DNA of 64,000 bases from Bradyrhizobium sp. SRL28. GTDB lineage: Bacteria > Pseudomonadota > Alphaproteobacteria > Rhizobiales > Xanthobacteraceae. The position numbers and the translations under genes are program-made. The notes under the pieces were generated by a model. It saw only the letters and a program-made list of their open reading frames with translations, was not told the origin of the DNA and did not search any database. Below, one piece after another: positions 18,871 through 28,154 of the stretch. The stretch lies in assembly GCF_018596315.1 (NCBI RefSeq), contig NZ_JAHEAG010000005.1:361674-425673 (forward strand), in the 5' to 3' direction. Each line of letters opens with the position of its first letter. Position 1 is the first letter of the stretch.

Positions 18871-19914
18871 ATGTCGGTCGACACAACGAGCGCCACGGCT
18901 GCGGCAGGTGTCGATCCCACACGCGCCAGGATCGCGGGTTCGATCAGGCAAGCCGCGTCGACCACCGGCGCCAGCTTCGAATATCTGCTCGCCACCGCGA
19001 AGATGGAATCCAACTTTAACCCGAAGGCCGCCGCCACCACCTCGTCGGCGCGCGGGCTGTTTCAATTCATCGACCAGACCTGGCTCGGCACCGTGAAGGA
19101 AGCGGGCGCCCATCTCGGCTACGGCAAATATGCCGACGCCATCACCAAAAATCCTTCCGGCAGCTATTCGGTCAGCGACCCCGACGCGCGCGCGGCGATC
19201 ATGAAACTGCGCGACGATCCGGATGCCGCTGCGTCGATGGCGGCAGTGCTGACCCAGTCCAACGGTTTCAAATTGACCGGCAAGATCGGCCGCCGCCCGA
19301 CCGACGCCGAACTCTATATGGCGCATTTCATGGGCGTCGGCGGCGCCGGCAAGCTGATCCAGAACGCCGAGGACAATCCGAATGCGTCCGCAGCGGGGAT
19401 GTTTCCGAACGCGGCTGCGGCCAACCAGTCGATCTTCTATGACCGCTCGGGGCAGGCGCGCAGCGTCTCGCAGGTCTATTCGTTGCTGAGCACGCGCTAC
19501 GCGGCCGCCGCCGATTCGCCGGTGACGCGCACGGCGATGGCGGCCGCAGGCGGCGACCTGCCAAGGCGCATCAACGTCGCGAGCGCCGCGCCGGCGGCGG
19601 CAGCGATCGACAACGCGGCCTATCTGTCGAGCTTCCCGGATCAGCGCGCGGTGACGCCGGTTGCAGCAACGTCGCAGACTGCCGCGGCGTCATCGGAGCC
19701 GATCTTCCGTTCGCTGTTCCAGGCCGGCGAACGCACGCAGCCGATTTCGCCGGCGGTGCAGGAATTGTGGGGCAGCAATTCGTCGCTCACCTCGGTTGCG
19801 TCAGCAACCTCGGTTGCCTCCGCGAGCACCGTACTGTCGGGACATAAGCCCGAGGTCCGCGCGCCCGGCCGGCTCGATCTCTTCAGCGACCGCGACGGCA
19901 CGTTCAGTAGCTAG
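18871..19914 (+). CDS. Lytic transglycosylase, SLT domain
   Basis: 347 residues. The soluble lytic transglycosylase fold is seen in FEYLLATAKMESNFNPKAAA with the catalytic glutamate at about residue 46, followed by SSARGLFQFIDQTWLGTV. Such enzymes cleave the MurNAc-GlcNAc bond of peptidoglycan. The C-terminal half from about residue 190 is Ala/Ser-rich and low in complexity. No clear signal peptide is present, so export, perhaps with a flagellar or secretion apparatus, is uncertain. ATG at 18871 has only a weak ribosome site (GAGAC). Confidence 0.88.
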   Translation: MSVDTTSATAAAGVDPTRARIAGSIRQAASTTGASFEYLLATAKMESNFNPKAAATTSSARGLFQFIDQTWLGTVKEAGAHLGYGKYADAITKNPSGSYSVSDPDARAAIMKLRDDPDAAASMAAVLTQSNGFKLTGKIGRRPTDAELYMAHFMGVGGAGKLIQNAEDNPNASAAGMFPNAAAANQSIFYDRSGQARSVSQVYSLLSTRYAAAADSPVTRTAMAAAGGDLPRRINVASAAPAAAAIDNAAYLSSFPDQRAVTPVAATSQTAAASSEPIFRSLFQAGERTQPISPAVQELWGSNSSLTSVASATSVASASTVLSGHKPEVRAPGRLDLFSDRDGTFSS

Positions 19915-19953
19915 CCTGCTGCCAATAGACCGTGCCGCCGGACAACATTTCAG

Positions 19954-21204
19954 CTACTTCCGCGCCGATTGAAGCTTTCCGTTCTCGGAAAATATCCTGC
20001 CGCCGTCAGGGCCAAACCGAATGCCATATTCGAATGAGGATGTGCCCGCGGATGTCTTGCCGGTGGCTGGGTTTGAAAGGTTGAATTCGAGCAGGCCGCT
20101 TACCTGACAGTTTGATTGGCTCTCGTTGCAGGAAGTTCGGATCGTGTCGGTCAGAAGCCGATAGGCTCGAACAGGCCATCTCTTGACGTATCTCTCCTTG
20201 TCCTTGAGGACCTCGGCGCGCAGGGTTGATTTGCCGTAGTAGTCGACCCGCTCGTCGAGTGCCTTCCGCGCGTAGTTCAGGAAATCGGCCGTGCTGCCTT
20301 GGGATTGGGTCATGTCCTCGATGACGAGAGCGGTGGCCCGCTGGGCTAGCGATGGCGCCACTACGGCGGGCCTCGTCGGCTGAGCCAGCATTACTGCGGA
20401 ATTCGGTGTCGGTGATATCTGGGGCGCAGCCGTCGCCGGTTCATTCGGTGTCGTGCCCATAAAGTAAAACGAGCCATCGATCGGAGAGGACGAAACCCAG
20501 GGCTGCTGCGATCCGCCGGTGGCCTTCTTAACCTGAAGGCCGACCTGGTTGAAGGTCTGGAAGATGTCGAGCCCCGGAGTCAGCATGGTCTGGGCGAGCG
20601 CTGCGGTATAGGGGCTGTTGATGTCGTTTCCGTCGAGGGCAACGTTGCCGGGTTGGGTTGCGTAGGAAAGCAGCGTTCCCTCGGGCGCCCGGATTTGAGC
20701 GAGCCCGCTCTCTGTTCCGCGCAGCCCGCGGCCGCCAAAAGGATTGTTTCTGCAGGCATCGAGGATGACGAGGTTCAGCTTCGTTCCTGATCCCTCCATC
20801 TGCCGAAGGATCAGACTGACATCCACCATCTGGAAATCGACGTCTGCTTCCTTGACCGGGTTTGCGGACACCGGAACGAGATAGTTGACGTTTCGGATCT
20901 GCACGCCGTGGCCAGCGTAGTAGAACAGCGCCACATCGGCGCCGGTAAGCTCGTTGCCGAAGGTCTGGATCGCCTTGTCAAAATTAGGCTTGTCGAGGTC
21001 GAGTTGGGCGCGGTTGCCGACGAGCGTGAAGCCGGCTTTCCGCAATGTATCGGCGATCAGCACCGCATCATTTCGTGGATTGTTGAGTGAAGCGACGCTT
21101 TGATAGTTGGAGTTTCCAACCACGAGCGCGATCCGCTTGTCTGCGCGGCAGTCAAGCGTGGAAAAGGCCAACATCAATATCGATAAAACAAACGCCAAAC
21201 GCAT
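19954..21204 (-). CDS. Secreted caspase-like (peptidase C14) protein
   Basis: 416 residues with a signal peptide ending near residue 21 (TLDCRA). The caspase p20-like domain follows: RIALVVGNSNYQ, catalytic histidine in FYYAGHGVQ (His99) and cysteine in VILDACRNNPF (Cys151). Both catalytic residues are intact, so it should be an active metacaspase/orthocaspase-type protease, acting outside the cytoplasm. After about residue 270 the sequence is Pro/Ala-rich, then a small unrecognised domain to the end. ATG at 21204 starts directly before the hydrophobic segment. Confidence 0.92.
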   Translation of the reverse strand: MRLAFVLSILMLAFSTLDCRADKRIALVVGNSNYQSVASLNNPRNDAVLIADTLRKAGFTLVGNRAQLDLDKPNFDKAIQTFGNELTGADVALFYYAGHGVQIRNVNYLVPVSANPVKEADVDFQMVDVSLILRQMEGSGTKLNLVILDACRNNPFGGRGLRGTESGLAQIRAPEGTLLSYATQPGNVALDGNDINSPYTAALAQTMLTPGLDIFQTFNQVGLQVKKATGGSQQPWVSSSPIDGSFYFMGTTPNEPATAAPQISPTPNSAVMLAQPTRPAVVAPSLAQRATALVIEDMTQSQGSTADFLNYARKALDERVDYYGKSTLRAEVLKDKERYVKRWPVRAYRLLTDTIRTSCNESQSNCQVSGLLEFNLSNPATGKTSAGTSSFEYGIRFGPDGGRIFSENGKLQSARK

Positions 21205-21474
21205 ATCGCGCCCAGCCTCCGAAGGATGAAAACGCAGCGTATTTAGGCAAGGATTGACCATCATTGTCGAGTGGCTGGCTGCGATTCACACGGCCGCTGC
21301 TGGGGCCGCCGTACACCGGCGGCTTTGCCGGGATTTCCCGCCGGTCCCCGCACCCTTAACAAAACGTCAATAAAACCAGCCGTTTATGGTGAACCCTTTG
21401 TTAAGCGTCATGGTTTATTTTTTCTAATAGTGGCACCGCGTCACGGTGTCGTTTCAGGTTGCGTAGCCAGGACC
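21205..21474. other. Divergent promoter region
   Basis: No gene is seen between the divergent caspase-like and DUF2336 genes. The stretch at 21360-21435 is AT-rich with several TTAA and TAATAG-like steps, as expected for promoters. Confidence 0.4.
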
Positions 21475-22650
21475 ATGATCGTTCGGCAGTTCATCAGTTG
21501 GATTCGTACCGCTCCGGCAGGCGAGCGGGCAGAGGCGACGCGGGCTTTGGCGCGGGCCTGGTTGATTTCAGATCTCAGCGAGGACGATCGCATCGCCGCC
21601 GAAGGCGCGCTGCTGATGCTGCTCGATGATCCATCGCCGCTGGTCCGCCAGGCCATGGCGGAGGTATTTTCGCGCAGCCCGGACGCGCCGGCCGCGATCG
21701 TGCAGGCGCTCTCGCTCGACCAGCCCTCGATCGCGCTGCCGGTGCTCGAATATTCACCGCTTCTGATCGATGCCGACCTCGTCGATATCGTCGCGACCGG
21801 CAACAGCGACATGCAATGCGCCATCGCCCGCCGCATCAATTTACCACCCTCGGTTTCTGCCGCGATTGCCGAAGTCGGCTCGGCGGCCGCAGCGCTCGAA
21901 CTGATCGAGAACGCCTACGCTGAACTCGCGCCATTTTCCTGGGACCGCATCGTCGAACGTCACGGCCATCTCGCCGCTATCAGGGAATCGATGCTGGTGC
22001 TGGAAGGCTTGCCCGCCGCTACCCGCGTGGCGCTGGTCGCCAAACTCACCGAGACGCTGGCGCAATTCGTCGTCGCGCGTAACTGGCTGAGCGCCGACCG
22101 GGCAGGGCGGCTTGCGAATGAAGCGCGCGAGCGCTCGGCCGTGAACATCGCGGCGCGTTCGCGCGGCGATGACATGCAGGGCCTGGTTCGGCACCTGCGC
22201 GCGACAGGGCAATTGAATGCCGGCCTGATCCTGCGTGCGCTGTTGTCGGGCAATATCGAGCTGTTCGAATCCGCGCTCGCCGAACTGGCCGATCTGCCGC
22301 TGGCCCGCGTGACTGCGCTGTTGCATGACCGCGGTGGCGCCAGTGTTCAGGCGCTCCTGATCCGCGCCGGCCTTCCCGAATCGACCTTCGCGGCGTTTCG
22401 CGTGGCGCTCGAGGTCAGCCATGAAACCGGCTATGTCGATACGATTGGAGGCGCGGCGCGACTGCGCCGCCGCATGGTCGAGCGCGTGCTGACCCATTGC
22501 GAGACCGATCGCAAGGCCGCCGAGCCGCTAATGATCCTGCTGCGGCGCTTCGCGACGGAGTCCGCGCGCGAAGAAGCCCGCATGTTCTGCGAGGAACTGG
22601 TCGCCGACGAAGCGCACGTGCCGCCCGAGCGCGATCTGATCGCGGCGTAG
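21475..22650 (+). CDS. DUF2336 domain protein
   Basis: About 391 residues, almost entirely alpha-helical with HEAT-like repeats: EGALLMLLDDPSPLVRQAMAE and similar segments. This resembles DUF2336, a family common in Rhodospirillales and Bradyrhizobium and often found near two-component genes. ATG at 21475 follows CAGGA. Divergent from the caspase-like gene; downstream lies an inverted repeat, then the convergent Hpt and response-regulator genes. Role unknown; a signalling adaptor is plausible. Confidence 0.82.
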   Translation: MIVRQFISWIRTAPAGERAEATRALARAWLISDLSEDDRIAAEGALLMLLDDPSPLVRQAMAEVFSRSPDAPAAIVQALSLDQPSIALPVLEYSPLLIDADLVDIVATGNSDMQCAIARRINLPPSVSAAIAEVGSAAAALELIENAYAELAPFSWDRIVERHGHLAAIRESMLVLEGLPAATRVALVAKLTETLAQFVVARNWLSADRAGRLANEARERSAVNIAARSRGDDMQGLVRHLRATGQLNAGLILRALLSGNIELFESALAELADLPLARVTALLHDRGGASVQALLIRAGLPESTFAAFRVALEVSHETGYVDTIGGAARLRRRMVERVLTHCETDRKAAEPLMILLRRFATESAREEARMFCEELVADEAHVPPERDLIAA

Positions 22651-22675
22651 ACGATCCTGCGGCAACATATTCGGT

Positions 22676-22797
22676 GTCGTCCCTGCGAACGCAGGGACCT
22701 ATAACCACAGATGCTTGGGGTTATGCGAAAGTCATCGATCAGCGTATTTCAATCGAGAAGCCGCGGCGTATGGGTCCCTGCGTTCGCAGGGACGACC
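22676..22797. repeat. Inverted repeat element with 26-bp arms
   Basis: Arms at 22676-22701 and 22771-22796 are reverse complements with one or two mismatches; the core GTCCCTGCGAACGCAGGGAC is itself nearly palindromic. This is a second dispersed repeat family distinct from the one at 1253. Confidence 0.8.
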
Positions 22798-22814
22798 CGT
22801 TGAGAGACGCCGGG

Positions 22815-23393
22815 CTACTCCGCCGGCACAATACTCGGCGCCAGAATCGCTTCGAGATGTTCGGGGCGGTCGCGGTTGACCTTGAGCAAAAATTCGTCCG
22901 CGACCCCGCGCAGCTGCTTGCTCAGCTTGCTCGCCATCGTGGCGGTGTCGAGCTTGGTGCGTTCGCGCACGATCGCCTGAATGGCGTTGATGTGGTGGGT
23001 GATCAGCTCCGCCGGGACCAGATCGAGGTCGGGCGCGTGTTCGATGATGCGGCAGAGGCTTTCGGCGGCAGCTCCCGCGGACGGGAAGCCGAACGTGGCG
23101 GCGTCGCCCTTGATGTCATGAGCGGCGCGAAACAGCTCTTCGCGGTTGTCGGTGGTAAAGCCGTCGCGGAGAACGACCGCATGCGCTGCCGAGAGTCGGT
23201 CGGCCTCGATCGTCATCCAGTTCTTGAATTCGCCTGACAGTCCGGCGAGCGCCTTTTCCGCGCGCCCGACGGGGTCGTCGAGGTCGGATTCGGGAACACG
23301 CAGCAATGCCTTGCGCAGGGAATTGGGCTGCGTGATCACGTGGTGATCGCCAAACGACTTGACCTCTATCGTCCCGGGCTTCTGTTTCGTCAT
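22815..23393 (-). CDS. Histidine phosphotransfer (Hpt) protein
   Basis: 192 residues. The Hpt motif is complete: LFRAAHDIKGDAATFGF with phosphorylatable His92. It would relay a phosphoryl group between a sensor kinase and response regulator. A non-conserved N-terminal stretch of about 50 residues precedes it. The response-regulator gene is upstream on the same strand with 21 bp between them, so the two are probably one operon and partners. Confidence 0.92.
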   Translation of the reverse strand: MTKQKPGTIEVKSFGDHHVITQPNSLRKALLRVPESDLDDPVGRAEKALAGLSGEFKNWMTIEADRLSAAHAVVLRDGFTTDNREELFRAAHDIKGDAATFGFPSAGAAAESLCRIIEHAPDLDLVPAELITHHINAIQAIVRERTKLDTATMASKLSKQLRGVADEFLLKVNRDRPEHLEAILAPSIVPAE

Positions 23394-23414
23394 GATGGTC
23401 TCTCCGGGCCGGCG

Positions 23415-23960
23415 CTAGACGGCCGAACGCGCCTTGTCGAGCAGCGACGGCTGTTGCATGACTTCCACCTCGCCACCAACGCGGCGCTCGGGGCCGATAT
23501 AGGCGTTGTTGGTATTGCGCCGGCGGTCGGGGCCGAAATAGGTCTTGGTCTTGATGAAGGGGCGCGGGTTGGCGACGACGTTGAGAATACGCTGGTAGAG
23601 GCCCTTGGCCGAGATTGGCTTCGCCAGAAACTCGGTGACGCCGGCATCGCGTGCGACGGTCACGCGGCGTTTCTCCGAATGCCCGGTCAGCATGATGATC
23701 GGCGCGTAAGGATTGCCCTTCGATTCCGGCTGCCGGATCATCTGCGCCAGTTCGAGGCCGTCGAAGATCGGCATCGACCAGTCGGTGATGACGATATCGG
23801 GCACGTAGTGGCTGTACATTTCCAGTGCGGTGGCGCCGTCCTCGGCCTCATAGGCCTCGCGCGCGCCGAACGAATGCAGCAGCGTCCGCAGGATGCGGCG
23901 CATATGCGGATTGTCGTCGCAAATCAGAAATCGCAGCTTGTTGAAGTCGATGCGATACAT
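23415..23960 (-). CDS. Single-domain response regulator
   Basis: 181 residues. The receiver domain spans residues 8-130: acidic pocket D15-D16 (LICDDNPHMRR), phosphorylated Asp60 (IVITDWSMP), Thr92 (IIMLTGHSE) and Lys114 (FLAKPIS). The remaining 50 residues are unrecognised and carry two R-R-containing stretches (FGPDRRRN, GPERRVGG); there is no DNA-binding domain. It likely signals by protein contact. ATG at 23960. It is followed by the Hpt gene. Confidence 0.93.
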   Translation of the reverse strand: MYRIDFNKLRFLICDDNPHMRRILRTLLHSFGAREAYEAEDGATALEMYSHYVPDIVITDWSMPIFDGLELAQMIRQPESKGNPYAPIIMLTGHSEKRRVTVARDAGVTEFLAKPISAKGLYQRILNVVANPRPFIKTKTYFGPDRRRNTNNAYIGPERRVGGEVEVMQQPSLLDKARSAV

Positions 23961-24118
23961 GGAACAGCCCGGCCCAAGCAAAACGGTATACTGGCGTTAA
24001 CCATATCGCGGCGCCCGTTAAGGAATGGTTGCGAAGCTGGACTATCAGGCTCGCGCAGATAGCGAATGGCGCCACTTTTTTCCCGGTTCAAGGTCGCCGG
24101 GTGGTCACCGGGCGGGCG

Positions 24119-24898
24119 TCAGGACCCGAACTGCTCGCGCAGGATGCGTTCCTCGAGGCTGTGACCGGGGTCGAACAGCATCCGCATCGAGATCGTCTTG
24201 TCGGACAGCACCTCGACGCGGCGGACGTCGCGCACGTCGTCGTGGTCGGCGGCGGCCGCGACCGGGCGCTTTTCGCCCTCGAGCACCTCGATGACCACGA
24301 AAGCGGAGTTAGGGAGCAGGGCACCACGCCAGCGGCGCGGGCGGAACGCGCTGATCGGGGTCAGCGCCAGCAGCGCGGCGTTGATCGGCAGGATCGGCCC
24401 CTGTGCCGAGAGATTATAGGCGGTGGAGCCGGCGGGCGTCGCCACCAGGATGCCGTCGGCGATCAGTTCCGCCATCCGCTCGTGCTCGTCGATCAGGATG
24501 CGCAGATGCGCGGCCTGGTTGGTCTGGCGAAACAGCGCGACCTCGTTGATGGCGTGATGCAGATGCACTGCGCCATGGACGTCGGTCGCGCGCATCAGCA
24601 GCGGATTGATCAGGGATTCCCGCGCCGCCGCCAGCCGGGTATGCAGGTCGTGCGTGGTGAACTCGTTCATCAGGAAGCCGACCGTGCCGCGATGCATGCC
24701 GTAGATCGGCTTGCCCGAGCGCATATGCCGGTGCAGCGTCTGCAGCATCAATCCGTCGCCGCCGAGCGCCACCACGACGTCGGAGTCGTCGGCATCGTGA
24801 TTGCCGTAGAGCTTGGTCAACTGCGCCAGAGCGGCCTGCGCCTCGGTGCTTGCGCTCGCGACAAAGGCAATCCGGTCGTATCGCTTGGGGGTGGCCAT
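24119..24898 (-). CDS. nadK: NAD kinase
   Basis: 259 residues; phosphorylates NAD to NADP in the cytoplasm. Diagnostic motifs are [12 protein letters not shown] (G46-G49), a HAINEVALF segment that binds NAD, and [15 protein letters not shown] with the glycine-rich turn. Length is at the short end typical of alphaproteobacterial enzymes. It is bordered by a response regulator and an adenylate cyclase gene in the same orientation, with no sign of operon structure. Confidence 0.95.
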   Translation of the reverse strand: MATPKRYDRIAFVASASTEAQAALAQLTKLYGNHDADDSDVVVALGGDGLMLQTLHRHMRSGKPIYGMHRGTVGFLMNEFTTHDLHTRLAAARESLINPLLMRATDVHGAVHLHHAINEVALFRQTNQAAHLRILIDEHERMAELIADGILVATPAGSTAYNLSAQGPILPINAALLALTPISAFRPRRWRGALLPNSAFVVIEVLEGEKRPVAAAADHDDVRDVRRVEVLSDKTISMRMLFDPGHSLEERILREQFGS

Positions 24899-25029
24899 CG
24901 GACGACGAACTCTTGGGTAGCGCGTGGCGCCGGATTGCGCCGCGCTCGTCTATACACCTTACCGGGACTTGTCGAGATGGCCGAGGGACTCTTTCGCGCC
25001 GGTAACCTAAACCGGTGGTCATCGGGACG

Positions 25030-27159
25030 TCATTTTTCTTGCAACGTCCGGATCGGATCCCAGTCCGCGCCCGGCGGGTTTTGGGCCAATTCCCGGGCCC
25101 GCGCGGCAAACAACGACGCCGGCCGGTCGATGTCGGCCGAACGGCCGAAATACTGCGCGGCGCGCTCGAATTCGCGGGCCCGCCACTGCGCAAGCCCGTC
25201 GGCGTAGTTGGCGATCAATGTCGCTTGCGAGGACGTCAGCCCGGCCGACAGCGCCAGCAATTCGTAGATTTTCAGCGCCTGGGTTCGTCCCTTGACCCTG
25301 ATGGCATCGAGTTCGCGCCAGGCGAAGGCATCGCCGGCAAGGGCTACGGTGGTCTCGGAAGCGATGACGGTGGTGCCGTAGAATTTGTTGGCGCCCTCCA
25401 GCCGCGATGCCAGGTTCACCGCGTCGCTCATCACCGAGTAGTTGAAGCGCCGCCGCGATCCGAAATTGCCGACCAGGGCCTCGCCGGAATTGATGCCGAT
25501 CCGCTGCGCCAGCTTGTATTCCTGGAAGGCGGCAGAGGAGGCGTTGAGTTGCGTCAGTTGCGTGCAGCAGTCCAGTGCGGCGCGCGCCGCATTGGCGGCA
25601 TGGTCAGGATCGTCGGCCGGCGCGCCGAATACGGCCACGATGGAGTCGCCGATATATTTGTCGACATATCCGCCGTGACGCTCGATCACGTCGGTCATTG
25701 CCGACAGATATTCGTTCATCAGCTCCATCAGGCTGTCGGGCGACATCTTTTCGGCGATCAACGAAAATCCCTCGATGTCGGAGAAGAACACCGTCACGTT
25801 GCGGGTTTCGCCGCCGAGCTCGGGCAGTTTGTTCGACGACAGCATGCGGTTGATGACGTGCGGGGCAAGGTAGAGCGCAAAGCTCTTCTGCAGCAGGCGG
25901 CGGTCCTTGTCGGCGACGACGAAGCGGAAACCGATCGTGGCGGCGAGCGCGAACAGGCTCGCCAGGAACGGCTCGGCGATCGGCAGCGCCAGCGCATAGT
26001 TGAAGGCGATCGTGGCCCCGGCGATGCTGGCCACGATCACGGCCATCCAGGCCAGTGCCGCGCTGAGCGGCCGAAGCCGCCACGCCGCGATGGCGGCGAG
26101 CGAGGCAAACAGGGCGGAGATCAGGAAGCGCGCCAGCGGGCCGGGCTCGCTCACGGCATTGCGCCCGATCAGATTGTTGACTGCGGTAGCATGGATATAG
26201 ACGCCGGCGATCTTGCTGGTCCTGAAGCCGGCCGTGACCGGCGTGCTCTCGGCCGTGCAACGCGGCGCGCGCGCGCCTTCGATGCCGGTTGCAAAGCGCT
26301 TGGAGGTCTGCTGGCGGTCCTCGATATCGAGAACGCTGCCGAAAATGACGACCTTTCCGGCGAACCATCGCCGAAAGTAATCTTTGTCGTTCTTGACGGC
26401 GCAGGCGCGCAGATCGGCAAACGAGAAGGTTGGGATGTCGTCGGCGCCACCCTCGAAATTAAGCGTCATCGTGTTCGGTATGCGGCCGGGAACCTGGTAA
26501 CCCGCCAGCGTCATCCTTCCGCTTGCGTCGAATTCGGGCCCAGCGCCCAACGCCCGTGACGCCAGTTCGACGGCCATCGAGGGCACTGTCGTGCCGTTGG
26601 GGTTGAAGCTTAACGGCAGGCGGCGCACGATGTCGTCGTGGTCGGTATGAACGTTGAGCGGCCGGATGTTCTGCTGCTGGCGTACCGCGACGCGCTGGCC
26701 GGGCGAAGGCCTGACCGGCTGATTGCCACCCAGGGTTTCGCCCAGCACCACCTTGCCGGCGGTTGATGCGCTGGCGAGCGCACGAAGAAAGTCGCGGTCG
26801 AAACCGCGGACCTTCTCGCCCAGCATGCCGTCGCCAAACGGCATCTGGGATTGCTCGATCGAGGCCGGAATCACCACGTCGAAGCCGGCGACCTTGGCGC
26901 CGCCTTCGAGGGTCGCGGCCAATACGCGGCCGATCTCGCCGGTCCAGGTCAGCATCGGCGAGTCCTTGAACGGGGCGGCGCGCAAGCTCTCCTCGTCGAT
27001 GGCGACGACGACCGCCGGCGAAGTGGCCGGATCCTGCCTGCGGCCGAACATCTCCCAGCGCAGCGCCGTGAGGATATCGAGGGAGAGCCCGCGGATCGGC
27101 CTGACAGCGGGAGAAACTGAAGCCGCGGCGCAGACCAGCGCGATGGCGGCAATCACCAT
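25030..27159 (-). CDS. CHASE2-domain adenylate cyclase
   Basis: About 709 residues. Order: a short cytoplasmic N-terminus, first transmembrane helix (MVIAAIALVCAAASV), periplasmic CHASE2 domain (about 25-345), three further membrane helices (about 370-430), then a class III cyclase domain with VTVFFSDIEGFS and GYVDKYIGDSIVAVFG giving both metal aspartates, the adenine-type lysine, and a VNLASRLEGANK segment with the transition-state Asn and Arg. Extracytoplasmic sensing would control cAMP production. ATG at 27159 is used; TTG at 27189, just after the FecR gene stop, is an alternative. The FecR-like gene upstream is probably in the same operon. Confidence 0.93.
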   Translation of the reverse strand: MVIAAIALVCAAASVSPAVRPIRGLSLDILTALRWEMFGRRQDPATSPAVVVAIDEESLRAAPFKDSPMLTWTGEIGRVLAATLEGGAKVAGFDVVIPASIEQSQMPFGDGMLGEKVRGFDRDFLRALASASTAGKVVLGETLGGNQPVRPSPGQRVAVRQQQNIRPLNVHTDHDDIVRRLPLSFNPNGTTVPSMAVELASRALGAGPEFDASGRMTLAGYQVPGRIPNTMTLNFEGGADDIPTFSFADLRACAVKNDKDYFRRWFAGKVVIFGSVLDIEDRQQTSKRFATGIEGARAPRCTAESTPVTAGFRTSKIAGVYIHATAVNNLIGRNAVSEPGPLARFLISALFASLAAIAAWRLRPLSAALAWMAVIVASIAGATIAFNYALALPIAEPFLASLFALAATIGFRFVVADKDRRLLQKSFALYLAPHVINRMLSSNKLPELGGETRNVTVFFSDIEGFSLIAEKMSPDSLMELMNEYLSAMTDVIERHGGYVDKYIGDSIVAVFGAPADDPDHAANAARAALDCCTQLTQLNASSAAFQEYKLAQRIGINSGEALVGNFGSRRRFNYSVMSDAVNLASRLEGANKFYGTTVIASETTVALAGDAFAWRELDAIRVKGRTQALKIYELLALSAGLTSSQATLIANYADGLAQWRAREFERAAQYFGRSADIDRPASLFAARARELAQNPPGADWDPIRTLQEK

Positions 27160-27208
27160 CCTGTTGCGCGTGCTGCGCCTTATTCTCAAGACGGCTGGCC
27201 CGTCACGC

Positions 27209-27877
27209 CTATTCCATCCGCAGCAACCGACCGACAATCGGCGTCGCGCCGGGCTTGGCCTGCGCGTCCACCCGGAACACGATCTGCGACGACTTGAACG
27301 TAGCGGCGTAGAGGCCGCCGGGGACCAGCGCGACATTCTCGCTGGCGAAATCGAAGAATTTTCCCTTGAGCTGGGTGCCGCCCAGATTGATCTGCTGACG
27401 CTCGCCGGTGACGTCGAGGCGTCGCACCGTCAGCGTGCCGCGTCCCTTGGCTTCCACAAACGGCGACGCGCCGTAAAGCGTGAGCTGCGGCTGCGGCAGG
27501 GAAGCAGCCTTGTTGTCGACGCTGCGCAGCACGGTGGCGGCAACCGCCCTGGTTTCGCGCGAAGTCGCATTCGCCTGGCCGGGATCGCAGTCGGTCTTCT
27601 CCACGAGGAGGCCGGCGCTCTCGACGCTGCTCTCCTCGGTGCCGACGGTCACTGTGCCGGCGCCGTTGATCGTCTCACGCCGGCAGGATTTCAAATAGCT
27701 GAGGACGATGGAGCCGTCCGCACCGATCTTGATCACGGATTTCGGCGTCACATAGTCCATGAACTCGGCGCCGGTCACCTTGCCCTTGACATCTTCGACG
27801 ACCGCAACCGGCGACTGGGCTGCGGCGGGAGAAGCCAGCGCCAGCACGCCGAGACAGAGAGCAATCGTACGTTTCAT
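27209..27877 (-). CDS. FecR-domain exported protein
   Basis: 222 residues with a signal peptide (MKRTIALCLGVLALASPAAA). The body, with EDVKGKVTGAEFMDYVTPKS, resembles the FecR fold found in periplasmic domains of regulators, but here it is free of an anti-sigma N-terminus. It starts 50 bp before the CHASE2 cyclase gene, and co-occurrence of FecR and CHASE2 in the periplasm is common in sensor systems; it may supply or bind the signal. Divergent from the S10 peptidase. Confidence 0.85.
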   Translation of the reverse strand: MKRTIALCLGVLALASPAAAQSPVAVVEDVKGKVTGAEFMDYVTPKSVIKIGADGSIVLSYLKSCRRETINGAGTVTVGTEESSVESAGLLVEKTDCDPGQANATSRETRAVAATVLRSVDNKAASLPQPQLTLYGASPFVEAKGRGTLTVRRLDVTGERQQINLGGTQLKGKFFDFASENVALVPGGLYAATFKSSQIVFRVDAQAKPGATPIVGRLLRME

Positions 27878-28154
27878 TTTAGGTCCCCATTGAAAAGCGC
27901 AGGTTCGTTAGTCGCGCCAGCGCCAAAATGGTTTCATGGATGGATCAAAAATACCCGGCCGGCAGGCCAGCGGAACCGACCGATAGCATCTAACGGTCGG
28001 CGGGGACAACTGCCGGGCGTAGCGACCATTTTCTCACGCGATGCTGTCGGGATTGTGATTTTCGGAAAGTTTTCTCCTTGTTGTGTACCACGGCCTCATT
28101 GTCGCACTGTTACGGAAGGCGGGTGGATGGCGGGGCGCGCAGGGAGCAAACGGT

